A DNA stretch of 64,000 bases from contig JAWUZG010000036.1 of NCBI GenBank assembly GCA_036785705.1, positions 14,317,501 through 14,381,500 of the forward strand, given 5' to 3'. Every line of letters begins with the position of its first letter. Position 1 is the first letter of the stretch. The position numbers and the translations under genes are program-made. This stretch comes from Acanthornis magna (Eukaryota; Chordata; Aves; Passeriformes; Acanthizidae). Shown one piece after another: positions 49,001 through 62,535 of the stretch. The notes beneath the pieces are model-generated. The model was not told the origin of the DNA, did not search any database, and saw only the letters and a list, made by a program, of their open reading frames with translations.

Positions 49001-52000
49001 GTTAGTCTGGAGACGTGTCCTGTGCAGCATCCTTTTGACTTCTATGAACTGCACCCAAAGTTCAATACCGCAACCCCAGGGTGAAATCTCTTATTTCCCA
49101 GAACTTGCAGAGAGCAATCAATACACTAGCCCAGAATAAGGAGATTTAGGATTTAAACTCATGAACTTTTCTTTTCCTGAGGGAAGAGGCAAACTCTTAG
49201 TCTTTGATGGAGGAAATAAATATTAAGCTGAAGCCTATAACCAGGCTAAAGAAAGGCTACACTGTGTTGCTAATGCAGTAGGTCTATAATATGAGCTCTG
49301 GTTCCAACCAGGAAAAAGGAACCAAAATCAAAAACAAACAATAAACCCTCCCAAATGAATAGTCTAGCATTCTAGATCGTCCTAGTGCTGATGATCCAGA
49401 TAAAAGAATGTATTAAGACATAACCATGCAACAGTTGGGTTTGTATCCTGTATTCATCCACTCAACCAAATATTCAGAGTTGCCAAATAAAGGTAACTCC
49501 CTGACATTTGGAGTCGTGCCAGAATTTATTATTTGTAAATTAATCTGCTTAAGGATTTACATCATTTAACTGCAAATAAATTATTAGGCTATAGTCTACC
49601 ATCCTTTCTGGTATTAGAATTAGAATTGCAAATAGTTTTGTAAAGAATGACAGAGATTATAGCCTACCAATATCAGCAAATGAAGTTAATGCTTTATAAA
49701 TCAGACTCCTGCTTCAAGCAGTCCTCAAGTAACTAGATAAAAAGACTTCATTAATACTGTATGCAGTTCCAGGAGTCAGGAAATTTTGCTAAAATTCAGG
49801 GCTGGAGAAGGTGAGGGGAACAGAAAGGAGGGAATTACTATAACTAACTCACAAAGTGCAAACTATACGCTTTGACTAGATATTTTTGTGTTCCAAGAAG
49901 GCATCATTTGCAGGTATAAAACTTCCCTTTCTTTCAAAAAAATTACAGAATGCTTAAGTTTTGGTCCTGAGAACCTCTAGGGAGCACAGCTTAAATGGGA
50001 CATTATCATCATCATGGGAGACCCTGAGATGCTCTGAAAAGCTGGTTCCCAAGCTACTTTCTGTCAATGTTGTTTTGGATTCCTTGCATTCATTGCATGA
50101 TACTGTACTTTTACTTGGTATCTACTTTGATTCTGTCCTTCTGAGCAGCACTTTTCTCCCACAACAAAGTAGAGAGTGACCATTTTATTCCCAGGATTCT
50201 TTCCAGTGACTGCAATTAATTTTCTAGCCCAAAAGGCAGCTTTCTCTCTAACCATTGTCAAAACTGCAGTCTGTGTGCCCATGTAACCATTGTCTAGTAC
50301 TGATGACACCCTTGATTATACTGAATTGTGTCTAAAATTTTAACGGATTAATTTTTTTTTCACTTATTCTTTTAAAAGGAAGATAATTTTCTTAGAATTG
50401 TGGTTATCATCTTGCAATACAATTTCTCAATGTAAGATGAAAAGCTAAAAGTTTATGAATTTTTGACAAAAATTGAACCAGTTGTGCTTGGGATGCAGAG
50501 TCATACAAGATTTATCATTTGTATTACTATATCTGAGGCTGATTATAAGTGGAAATCATTTATCAATGCGGATTGAGTATTATCTTTAATTCTCAAAAAT
50601 CACATCTGCTCTAAACTGATTTTAAACTATAATGGTTAGATTCAGAGAAGTGCTGGTCACCACTTAGTCTGAAGGTGAGAAGGAAAAGTGAAGCAACCTG
50701 TTAAAAAGGTCAGAATTTTTCATGTGGTTCCTTAGAAGTAATAGAAGAAGTAATCGAGAAATACAGTAAATACGACCTGAGAAGTAGAAATTAAGCTCTT
50801 TACTTGACAACATTGTTACTCTGCTGCACTGGAACTACCTCCTACCAGGACCAAAACCTTTAATCTTTCTGAGATCATTCCAGCACAGTCAAGAATAGGC
50901 TGAATTGCAGCACCAATGACAACTGACTCCGTAAGTACTTTATTCTTCTCATCAGCTGATTCAGTTGAAACGCTTCTTTCATTAGTCATGTTTCCAGATT
51001 TTTTGGTTTTGGTAAGCATTTATTTTTAATGACATATAAAGAATACCTAAGAAATACCTAATAAAGAGAGCACTCTGAAAGTAAGAGGTAGTGTGAGCTT
51101 GAATGCAGGAGAGAAACGTCCGCAATGAACAGAAAGAAATGATCCAGGGACTGAACACAAGGTCTTTGCCTTGTTTTATAGGAGGAAATAAAATCCCCAA
51201 ATTACATAACTCCATAGTCTACATCAGACCAGATGGGGATGGAATTTGATTTAACAACCTCACAAATGCAGACAAATATCTAGTCTCTTCCTCTTGCTTC
51301 TAGCTGTAATATATAGAAAAACTATTCACAGACATTTAAGTGTTTTATAAAGTAAACAAGCATTTTTGCTTTTTATAGAGAAGGGAAAAGCAAAGCAAGT
51401 GGCTTAAGAAGATTCGTGTGCAGTCATAAAAAAAGAGCTAGACTTCAGGGATTCTGGGAGAAGGTCAGATGAGGAGAGAAGAGCAGTTGTTTAAAACTGA
51501 ACATAGAGGGACAGAGTTTATACTAAAAGGCAAGTGCCAGAAGGCTATAAAAAGTTAGAATCCATGGTACACTCTTGATTAGTATGGGATATAGCCATTT
51601 GTTCCTTGTTTCAGATGTTCAGGTATACCTTGGATTCAGAGGATCTGGCAAACAGAATGCCTAGGTATCGTAGGAGAATTTCCATTCAAACAGGGCCAGG
51701 TGGAAACTGTGATTGAATTCTATTAAATAAAATTATCTTTGAAATGTATGTATCTTTTTGATTTATTAAAACCCATAGAGTTCAACAGTCTTAAAGGCAG
51801 AAATATTTCCAAGGTTCCTGAAGTCTCCAATGACCAGATCTCACAGGATTCTTAGCTGGATATACTCCAAATGTATTTTAACAAGGGTCTCCACAACTCT
51901 GTGGAAACTTGATTGCTTCATATCATTCAACGTGCTCAAAACTCATAATTTCAAGACATAACAGTCCTTTTATCATCTCTACACCTCATTGTAACCAATA

Positions 52001-53575
52001 AATTCATGTTGGCAGGTTGACAATTATGAGAGGTAGTCAAAAGTGTCTGAAAAAATTTTAGGTCTTCATGATGACCTGCAACAATCTAACTAAAACAAAT
52101 GCCAGAGAAAACTAAAATTAATACTATATTTTCATCTAAAATTTCCTCTGAAAAAGCAATGCTCTGACAGGTTCTTCCAGTGTCGATATTGTTTCTCCTT
52201 CTTGGTACAGAATTTGAAATAAGGTAATAAGCGCTGTTAAACATTATTTAATACACAATAATCTAGAATTAAATTTATCTTTTGTTAAATTAACTTTTCT
52301 TCAATAAACTTTAGTTTATTTAGTATATTTATTTAGTATATTTGCACAGGAAAATAAAAGTCTTTTTAGTCTCTGAAAAACATAACACCCCTGATGCGGC
52401 ATGTTTGGACTGAAATAAAGGACATGGACATGACACAGGTCCAGCTCTGCATTATTTGAGCAGTAGGGTTTTTGTGGCTCTAGGCAATTTTAAGACTTCA
52501 CTGGGTTTTCACAGGGCCATTCATATAGTCACTTATGTGTAAAAGCAGTATAAGATCTGACAGGCAGCTGTTTATATTGGCCTACCATTATTTGATGTCC
52601 ATTGATCCATTGATCTCAAAAGAGTTACTTCTGCTTTATTATAGTTTGAGTCAGTGAAGAATCAGTCTTCCTTGGTTTGCTGCAGGTGTACTTACTTTCA
52701 GTAAGCTCAATAAATCCCTGTTATTGCAGAAATCCATGAGAGTAGCTGGAACATATGAGTAAGCAAGATTTTATACCAATTATAGAGAGAATGGAAATGT
52801 ACTGTCTTAATTTTTTTATTATTTCTCTGGATGAAGTAACAAAATTATATTAACCTGGATTGATGTCTATAACAGGCAATTATTTCTAATTAAGTGGTTC
52901 AGTTTTGTCTTAAACCCTTATTTATTGGAAAATGCATCAAAAATTTCATGTGATCTTCACTAAAAAATAATTTTCAATGTAAATATAATGCCTTGTGATA
53001 AAATAAATCTTTTTTAGTCTGCAAAGTGTTATGAAGTCAATTTTTTAATAAAAGTTGGTACCTCTTGTCTGTCATCAAGATGACCTCTTGTTCCGTCATG
53101 TGTTTTAACTTGAATACTTGTCAATTTATTTAAAACACACACATATCTGTTACATCAGTGCTATACACCCCCTCTGCAGTTTTTAAGAGTTTTACAATTT
53201 TTGGCACAGGTAAGGAAGTGGAAACTTTCCAGGACCCAAATGCCAATAATAACTATGGGGCAGATTGTGGAACTGTCTACATGGTGGCCAACATGACTTG
53301 GCAAGTTCTCAGGGGTTTGAGTTTGCTCTATGTGTGTGTACACAGTAAAACTCATGCATATTGTGAGTTCAAGCTAGGATTAGAGCTAAGCAGCAGCTCC
53401 TCCTGTGAGGGATTCCACCTCTCCAACAGGCATTGCTATTCAACTACAGAATGCCATCACTTCCCTATGTGATTGGACCTGAACTGAATATTTGAGAAGC
53501 TAGGAATCTCCCACTTTTTTCTACCAGTATTTTGTCATCACTTTAAACATGCTCAGTTGCCACCACCATGGCTAA
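49001..53575. other. AT-rich unique sequence, no gene seen
   Basis: About 4.6 kb with no supportable gene or interspersed repeat. A small direct duplication (TTTAGTATATTTA) lies at about 52318-52342. Frames at 49961-50179 (plus), 50816-51215 (minus) and 53158-53472 (plus) are unrecognised. Confidence 0.5.
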
Positions 53576-53580
53576 AGCAT

Positions 53581-54070
53581 TGTGCTGGGTTTGGCTGGGG
53601 TAGAGTTAGTTTTCTTCATAGTAGCTATCATGGGACTATGTTTTGAATTCGTTATGTAAAGTGTTTTAGCTATTGTTGAGCAGGGCTTTCACAGCACAAA
53701 GGCCTTTTATGCTCCTCGTCCACCCTCCAGCAAGAAGGCTGGGTGTGCACAAGAAGTTGGGAGGGGACTCATCCAGGGGCAGATGACCCCAACTGACCAC
53801 AGAAATATCCCATTCCATGCTGTCGTGCCCAGCAAAAAAAGCTGAGGGAAGAAGGAGGAAGGGGGGACCTTTGGAGGGGTGGCATTTCCCAAGATACTGT
53901 TACATGTGATGAGCTGTGCTTTACTGGGGATGGCTGAACACTCGTGTGGGTAGCGCTGAACAAATTTCTTGTTCTCTTTTGCTTTGCTTACATGAACAGC
54001 TTTTGATTTCCCTATCAAACTTTCTTTGTCTCAACACATGAGTTTTCTCCCTTTTGTTCTTCAGATCCTC
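53581..54070 (+). mobile_element. ERVL-type LTR, 3' end decayed
   Basis: It starts TGTGCTGGGTTTGGCTGGGG and continues TAGAGTTAGTTTTCTTCATA, the well-known 5' sequence of the songbird ERVL LTR group. Further shared blocks with the copy at 62536-63123 include GCTGAGGGAAGAAGGAGGAA, CACTGTTACATGTGAT-like sequence and TCTCAACACATGAGTTTTCT. The TATA position has become CAGCAAAAAAAGC and the ATTAAA signal is also lost (CTATCAAAC), so it is a dead promoter. Similarity fades at about 54070, before the usual end, and no matching flank to AGCAT (53576-53580) was found. Minus-strand frames inside it are artefacts. Confidence 0.85.
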
Positions 54071-54819
54071 AGACCTTGTCACCAGGGCTTTTTTGGGTCA
54101 GGAAAAGCAGTGGTGAAAGAAGTAGCTGGAAATACCAATGAACAAAAATGAGCCCGCAAGTGATCTCCACCTCCTGACTAGGGGCAGAAGAAGCACATCA
54201 GCTCCAGTCAAGGTACAGATTAGAGGATGTCATCACAATCTCCCTTGCTCACACTGAGGATACCTGTATTAACTTCAAGGAAATTTGAAAAACAGAAGAG
54301 CTTTTCAGTGTGGGGCCTGGCAGAACAGACAAATAAGACAGCTGAGGCTGCATTCTGCTCCTTCAGGTATTTTGTTCTGATCTTTGGATTTTGCTCTTTG
54401 GGGAGTGGGAATGGAGAAATGCCCTGATAGCATTTCATAAAGCTCATGATATTGGAGATTTTCAACAAGTTTTTGGGTAATAGCCCAAAGTCTGAATACA
54501 TACTCTGGAACAGGACAGTGAAAGGAAAGTGCTCTCATTTTAGTTTATAACTGAAGTAGTTATTGCTGCTGCAGGGAAATCTTTCTCAGTTACCTAAAGA
54601 ATCAAAAGCAGAATGTGTTTGTGGCTTTCACCTTTCTTGATAGCATGCCAAAGATGCTTGCAGTTGACAGCTACACAGTCCTGCTACTGTCAATAGGATA
54701 CATGGAACCCGGGGCACTCTTGGCCCAAACAAACAGGCAGGGGATTAACAACCTGCTACCAATTAAAACCAGTGAGAACTCCTCCCAGTGATGGTACTTG
54801 TGTTCAGGGCCCTACCCCA
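54071..54819. other. Unique sequence between LTR and CR1 fragment
   Basis: No gene recognised. Overlapping frames on both strands at 54220-54538 share no motif with known proteins that I can identify. The first part may hold the unrecognisable remainder of the LTR. Confidence 0.45.
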
Positions 54820-56040
54820 GGTCCATTACCTTTTTCTGGACACTCATCAACACCTCAATGTCTTTCTTGCACTGAGGGGCCCAGAACTGGACACAACACT
54901 CGAACTGTGGCCTCAGCAGTGCCCAGTCCAGGGGACAATCCCTGCCCTGCTCCTGCTGGCCACACCATTGCTGATCCAGGCCAGGATGCCATTGGCCTTC
55001 TTGGCCACCTGAGCACAGCCTGGGTCATGTCCAGCTGCTGTCACCAGCACCTCCAGGGCCTTTTCCCCTGGGCACTTTCCTGCCACTCTGCCCCCAACCC
55101 ATGGCAGGCCATCCGGACATCCAGAACTATGCATCCAGCCCAGCCACAGTTTCTCCTGGTGAGGGCTGCAGGAAATGCTGTCAAGGGCTTTGCTAACATC
55201 CAAGTAGACAATATCAACACCCTCTCCTTCATCCACTAAGTCAGACACTTTATCATAGAAAGAGATCAGACTGGTCAGGCAGGGCCTGCCTTTTACACCC
55301 CTGTGCTGGCTGGGCTTGATTGCTGGGTTTTCCTGTAGGTACCATGTCATTACCCTCAAGATAATCTCTTCCATAACCTTCCTCAGCATTAAAGTCAGGC
55401 TGATGGACATGTAGTTTCCCCACATCTGCCATCCAGCCCCTCTTGCAGATTGGCATCACATTTGTAAACCTCCATCCAGCTGAGGCCACCAACACTCATA
55501 AAAGGTGGCTTGGTGAGCACTTACATCATCTTAGGCCTTGATTGGTTGCTGATGTATTTATAGAAACATTTTTTGTTCTTTACAGGACTAACCAGTTCTA
55601 GGTGGGCTTTGAGCCTTCTAATAACCTCATGATATCTTTTTAGTCCTTTGGAGTTCCTCACCCCTACTTCTAAAGGTCATAAACTCTATTTTTCCCCCTG
55701 TGTTCCAACCAAAGCTCTCTGTTCAGCCAGGCCAGCATTCTTCCCCAATGTCTTATCTTTTGACCCATGGTGACAGCCTGCTCCTGTGCCTTTAGGATTT
55801 CCTTCTTGAACAATGTCCAACCTTCCTGGACTCATTTGGCCTTCAGGACTGCCCTACAAGGGACTCGGTTGACAAGGTTCCTAAACAGGCCAAAGTCTGT
55901 CCTCCAGAAGACCGAGGTGGCAGTCACAGATTTAGAAGAAACAGTAGTGTTGCAGGTGACCTCATACTGTGACATACTGAGATCACACCCAGGGATATGC
56001 TCACCAGAAGCTCTATTTCCCCAGCCATCACTGAGATAGC
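54820..56040 (-). mobile_element. CR1 LINE interior fragment with internal deletion
   Basis: Read from 56040 leftward, the order is the linker after the endonuclease (FRNLVNRVPCRAVLKAK and GWTLFKKEILKAQEQAVTM), the start of the reverse transcriptase (GWRFTNVMPICKRG near 55480), then KPSQHRGVKGRPCLTSLISF and YDKVSDLVDEGEGVDIVYLD. It then jumps to the late part ([28 protein letters not shown]). About 100 codons between these blocks, including the catalytic YADD/FADD box, are missing. Frameshifts and stops lie throughout the linker. The 3' end of the element is also absent, which is unusual for CR1, where 5' truncation is the rule. Similarity ends at about 54820 and 56040. Confidence 0.9.
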
Positions 56041-58734
56041 TAAGGCATCAATTTCTGCTGAAAAAAAGAAAAAAAGAAAAAAGAAGAGGGATAGGCTTAA
56101 AATTGCCTCATTAAAAATAAAATATTGAAAAGATTAGTCCCAAAATTTCAGCTACACAAAATCTTGCTGAGTCCATAATATTCTAGGAACTTTGAAAGTT
56201 ATTCTAAAGATCTGTAACACCAAATTCTCTATGGCAAAGATGACAACCAGAGTTTTCTGCTATAACGTTAGGACTCTGAAACACCTGGCAGGTCAAATTC
56301 CCACCAGAAAAGGTTGAGTCCTGAGCACTTTCGGTGATACTAAGGCACAGATTAGAAGCATGTGTCTTGTTAGAACAAAATTACTCTAGTCATTCTGGAT
56401 AATATCTCACCACGGGACTGAAAAACTGGTAGTCTTGCCTGGACCAGACACGTAGAAAATAGACCTGAAGCCCTGTAGTGGAGACGAGAAGAGCCTTGTG
56501 GCCTCTGTTGGGACTGAGATGCTTTGTGTTTTTAGGTGAATGCCTCCACATAGCCTATCCAAGGGCCAAGGACCCAGACCTTGCCATTGTGCCAGGTAGG
56601 TGGCTTCAGAAGTCTTTTGGAGCAACTAGCCCCAAAGTGTGACCTTTCTATAGCACTGCACAGGGAAGAGCTGCACGGAAGCCATGACCCTAACATCCTG
56701 GCAGGAAGTGGTCGACAGCAGCTTAAAGAACTGGGAAAAATCCAAGGAGCATTTGGAATGGAAATATCTTGTGTTTCTAATATCTTCTCTTTGGTTCATA
56801 GAGAATGAAGAACATCTGGTTCCATTAATAAGCAGAATAATAAGAAAAATACCAACCTTCCAGTAGCATAAAGTTCTACATCTTTAGCTATCAGAGTGTC
56901 AGGCAGCTCTGCATTAAGTGGTGGAACAACAAAATGGTTTTGTATGGCCAAAGGTGGGCTTCCTTCCGAAGACAGGTCAATGTAAACAGATTCTATCTTC
57001 TGGTAAATATGTAAACATGCACTAAAGTATCTCTGCTTTAAACTCAAACCTTGTGATCTCAAAACACCACTTTAGAGGGAATTTAATGTTAAAGAAACTT
57101 GGTGAAAGTCATGTCTTTTTAATGGAGAGCAGAATGAAAAAAATGGAGGTTTAGTTCAGTGGCAGATCATATTTTCGTGGTTATTAAGTCCTGTTGCAGA
57201 AGATAATAAGTATTAACTATTGTACAACACAGTTTCCTTGCTTCATCATTTAACCACAAAGCAGATAGAATTGTTTGTAGCATACCCTGTTCATAGAATA
57301 GTAATTTAGCTTATTTCGTGAGAGATTACATCAATTTTTATCTCCACTCTCAGAAAAGGGATTAAGTGCTGCATCAAGTCTGGGTAATAACTTTCCCTGT
57401 GGTTTGTCCAGCTTGATGCAATGCCTGAAGGCTGAAAACAGCAGGTACTGCCCGTCAGTCACTGGACTTGAGCTACTAAAAACTTGCACTTTAGCACTGG
57501 TTTTGTTCTGCCCCTTCAAGGACATCTCTAAATGTTTCTTGTTTAAAATGTTCTTTCTGAAGCAATCAATATGTTATGAAGCTGTGTTTAATTTACTGAT
57601 TTTGTATATGATAGGTTTATAAACCACGGCAGCTTAAATCAGAAAAAGAATGAGTTTTGCATTCTTTTTTTTTTTTAATCAGGTAAGTAGCTTCATGTAA
57701 TAAAAGCAGAGAACTAAGACAACTGTAATGATGATGGCTTTTTTAAAAAAAAAATGAGGGAATAGCTTTCTCTTTTACTGTTACTTTTCCCAGTGGGATC
57801 AAGGTCATGTTGGCCAGTCAAGAAAATTTTTTTAGTACACATTGTGTTTTCCTGTATGGAATAAACCTTTGGATTTTTTTTTCCAGAAAGCCATTTGAAG
57901 GTACGTGCTAACAAATCTGTTTCTTGCTTATTTGATGCTCCTTATTGAGAAGCTGACCTGTTTCTGGCTGCCCTAAGGCATGTACCTCTGTTCTTCTGCA
58001 CAGACAGTCCTTCTCAAGCTGCTCCCCAGCTCAACACCCAGAAAATCCTGACAGGATCATATGTGGGGATGCCAAATGTTTTGAAAATCAAAGTGCTGGA
58101 GTTTTATTGATGATGAAACCTCACTAAGTGAGATTTTTCAGGTTAAATGTCAAGCCTGAAGCTGGAAGTTGGAATATGGTAGTGAAGATTGGAGGCAGGA
58201 CACAGCAGAATGAGCATTAAACATCTTCCAGCTGACCACAGTCCATTTATGAATCAACAAATCTGCACCTAAGACATTTCAATCACCTGAAAAGAAAACA
58301 AAAGAAGGTAGTTGTTTAATTGTTATGTTTTCATACCAAAATCTATATGTTGTCAAGGCAGATGAGACTCTCTGAGCTCTCCTAAATTTTGGGCTTCAAA
58401 CTTTAGTATCCCAGAATGAGTCTCTATCAGAGAAAGGGCTATCACGTTTATTTTTTCTCCTTGGTTACATCTGTACAATTAACTAAAACCACCCAGGGAC
58501 CGTCTTGTGGTCTGGAGGGCAAATGACATGACCAGTCTGGTCTTGCACAGCTGCATGTTCTCTAAAGGGCAGCAGTCAAACTATCCACTAGGAAGAGACC
58601 CTGACACATGCTGTTTTCCAGCTGGGCTTAGACAACATCTGAGAAAGCTGCAACAGCCCCAGTGACTTTGCTATGGACAAATGATACATTGGTGAGCTAA
58701 GCCTTACCCCAATCCTGTTTTATTTAGTAATATG
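56041..58734. other. AT-rich unique sequence with A/G-rich runs
   Basis: An AAAAAG-type run lies at about 56061-56088, next to the CR1 fragment. T and A runs are at about 57664-57678 and 57741-57755. No gene recognised; frames at 56407-56625, 56581-56866 and 57331-57622 overlap between strands. Confidence 0.5.
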
Positions 58735-61700
58735 ACATACCTACCTACATGTATATCTATCTGTGTACATATATCTATACACACTGTGTACTGACTGTGT
58801 GCTAGTGCCTTTATGCTGAAGAGCAAAATTAAAACCACGGCATTGCCTTCCCCACCTACTTGCAGGAGTCTCACTGACTTCATTCAGCTCTCTTTAGCTC
58901 TGCAATATGAGAGCAAAATATCAGTTTCTGGAAGACAGCAGTGCAGTATACAAATTCACACAGGAGTACTGAATATATGAAGTACAGAACAATAGACCTC
59001 AACTCATTCAGAGCATTTGTGACATCTCTGGGTAGTAGAGTGATCCTCATGGCACTGAGAGGTCCTTGGACCTTTACTCTGACCTGCAGCAAAAAGGTAA
59101 GGAAAAAAGTTATAAAAATTGTAACATTATTAATCACTATGATTCAGTTAAAAGTCCCTCCCCAAATCTTACTCCTTTGAAAATATTCTGTTGTCACCTC
59201 TGGGGAACCATCACAGGAAGAAAATGTTCTATTCCCTTTGAAAATATGTCCTAAGGAGCAAAGTGAAAAACATCTTTTGCTTTGGGAGCACTAGCAAGAG
59301 CTGATTCTCTGTTAAATACAAAGGCTTTTTTTTCTGTCCTTCTAAACAGTTAACAGAAATTTGCAAACATTACTTGTGTATCTCTATTTCATAAATTACA
59401 GAAACACATCTATATCATCTGGGAGCTACTATTATTAATACTGAATCTTCCTGCATAAAAAAAGTTTAAAAATTACTACTATGTTTAACATCAGCACACG
59501 ACTGTAAGATGGATTGTTACACCTACAAAAGATATATAAGAATATTTTGAAACAAATCTAAACTAAATTAATTTGAACTGATGAGTGTGTGTCTGTATCC
59601 TATGTGCCACGTACAACGTTTACTAGCAATGTGAGAGACCTCCTGTGGATGTCCTGCACAGCAGCTGTGAACAGAAATACCATATAAGCCTGTTTTCGGG
59701 TGATGAGGACTGGGCGGAGTCCTCTGTTTAGAAGGGTTTACTGTTAATGCAGCTGCACACATAAAACACTGCGTTGAAAGACACCAGTGAAAACAAACAA
59801 GGCTGGAAGTTCCTATACTTTCTATCTTCCTATCTTACAAAGGCAAGAAATTAAAGCATTGCCTCAGCCAAGAAGATTAGAATCATTGAACTGAGGTGCC
59901 AGTCACTCTGCATTCCAGATGAACTTCCAGACACTGCTCTAACCATTACCGATAAGGCCCCGAGGTACTGCCACCTCTGAGCTCTCTCTTGAGTCTCTTT
60001 CCTGTGCTCAAAAGAGCAAGAGTATTTGGGGTCGAGAAAGGAGCAAAGTCTGAATGCTGTTGTGTGTCTTGGTACAAAAACAGCTCACCTACACATAGGA
60101 AATAGAGAGACAATCTGTTTTCCAAGGTTTGTTTTTATGTTTGGTCAAATGGCTATTTAATTTGTGTGGAAAATATGGTCATCTCTGAGCTATTTAGTGC
60201 AAAATGTCTCTGATTAGGTATTTTATCTGAATGAGAGTAATGTCACTTCCAGACAGGTTTTTGAGGGGAAGAATGACCTAGACTTTGTTTGCAGAAACAT
60301 AACTTAGATGCATCACTTCAGGAGAGGGTTGAGAGCTAAGTATTGAGCAGGAGTAGGACCCCCCCCCTCACAAGTACTGTACCTAAATCATGGAAAGGCA
60401 GAGTTTGAGACAAAGGCTTGGGTATTCAATTGACAATTGTCCTTGTATGTACCTCTTACTCAGTTCTCCACCCACACATTGTAGACCCTAACTGTGAAAT
60501 TCAGACCGTGGATTTTATTGTGGAAGCCACACAAGTCCTAGTAGATATAAATCCTTGCAGGTCAAATTCTGTAAGAAAGACATCACTTACTGGGAAAAAA
60601 GTAAAAAAAAAAAGGCAAGAAAGTCAGTAAGAAGAACTTGGTGTGGGAGGCTGGGCAGCATATCACAGTAATTAATGTGAAGGCAGACATGTTGTTTGAC
60701 AAGTTAATGTCCAAGATAAAGGGACAGAAGTATAGACACTGAAAGCCTCTGCCTTGGACTTGCTGTAGTCTTTACCACTGTGCAAAGTGGGTATGAAATT
60801 AAACTCTTGTGTTAAGTACAAAGAAAATCCTATTACATATTATATAGAATTATTACAATATATGATATACCCATTTTTTCAACTACGTTAGTGATTTCAA
60901 AGTGTCAGGTTTGGAACAAGCTGAAAAGGATGAGAGAAAAAAGAGTGCATAAGGCACAATGGGAAATATTATGGAATCAATTACACACATGAAAAAACAC
61001 AAAGAAAGTTTGTCTGTATCTTGCATGGACAATATTGGACCTCTGCTTGAACCAAAAGCAATATATTTATCCATGGCACTCTTCATACTAGACACAATTA
61101 AAGCTATACTCAAGAAACTCTACAACCAACGTCTAGTGTGTGCCAATGGAAGCTGCAGCCAACTGCCTGTCAGAGGAAGAATAAAATTTATGGGAAGCTC
61201 CTGAAGTTGGTAAAAGAACCACAGGGTTTCTTCCCTCAGAAAAATGAAACATAAAGAACACTTGCTTGGCAAGCATTTTTTATGCCAAGTTCTTCCAGTC
61301 CTGCTGCTCTGCAGCTATTGCACCATCTCCACAGTTTTCTTTCTCCATTTAGTTATTAGCTGGACCAATTGTCAGATGCAGCCAAGCCTAAGGAACAGTG
61401 TGGCACCTTCTGAGTGACAGCAGATTGCAAAGTGGAAGCGCCACCAGCGGTCACTGATCTTTCGAGACATTGCAGGAGAGAGAGCTCAACTTCATTTTAA
61501 CTAGGAAGAAAAAGGTATGCTAAAACATCTGAGAGTAAAGTATCTTTCCATATTAGGTAAAATGGGATTTAGAAACAAGGCATTTTATCAAAAACAGAAA
61601 TCTAAATCCTTCTGTGTGACTTGTGTGTATGCTATATTTTTAACAGGTAGAAATGAATCCCCCTGTACTAGTCCATGCACAATATTTATGTGGCTGGAAA

Positions 61701-62530
61701 ATTTTTGGCAGATTTTGTAACTCCCTGCACAAGTAAAGGTGACTAGAGGAGGGTCCTCATCAACACAAGATGTAGATTGTGCAAAGGAAGACATCCATTA
61801 ATACAAACTAGGAGTTAGTTACTGTAAACTGACCCTATAAATCACCATACTTGACATCTTAGGTGTTTAGAAAAGCCCTTCCCATTCTGCCACTTGTAGG
61901 AAAAGAGGAGGGAATACAGTCTAGACATAAGAGGAAAAAAAAGGACATGTGCATGTGAAACATCTCTTTTTTTTTCCACTGGCTAGATTAAAATTACCCA
62001 GACTCTAAGAAGCAGGTTAAATTAACCATATTTCCCAAGAAAACCATTACAGAAAAGTGTTCGCATGTCATCTCCAAGGTACTTTTCTATTAAGCCCAAC
62101 CATAGGATATATTTTGGGGTCATTGGAACATAGTGCATACCAAACCAGGTTATTAAAGTCATTCCAGCTGGGAGTGACAAATAGAGAAGTATAGAAATGT
62201 TCTGATGAGGAGGAAGCGTAGACAATGACTACAGGACCCAAATAAACCAGGGATTGTGAAAGGCACATTTTCTCCTCTCAGTCATTCACTGGTCATCTTT
62301 CTCTCGCTCCCCTTCCTGGCCCCTGAGGTGATGCTTAGGAAAATATCAACACCTGATTATGACAGAAAAATATGTTAGTGAGTTCAAAAGTAAAATGGTG
62401 TGAAACCAAGGAATTTTACCTGAAGAAGTAATGATTTTAATGAATGAAGCTGGAAGTGTTTGAAGAACAGAATTTTTATAAGCACTGTCGTATGTTTCCA
62501 CCCTATGGAATTTCAGAAATATCATGAGGT
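58735..62530. other. AT-rich unique sequence, no gene seen
   Basis: A degenerate TATC/ACAT-rich patch is at about 58735-58795 and a C run at about 60360-60367. Frames at 58880-59180 and 60883-61204 overlap on opposite strands. No interspersed repeat is recognised before the ERVL-type LTR. Confidence 0.5.
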
Positions 62531-62535
62531 AGTAT
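62531..62535 (+). repeat. Left target-site duplication, AGTAT
   Basis: AGTAT here matches 63124-63128 directly after the LTR. Five-base duplications are typical of ERVL-class integration. Confidence 0.75.

Noticed and set aside
54772..55239. The 155-codon plus-strand ORF as a gene
   Set aside because: It is the antisense of a CR1 reverse-transcriptase fragment; its proline and cysteine rich product is a shadow.
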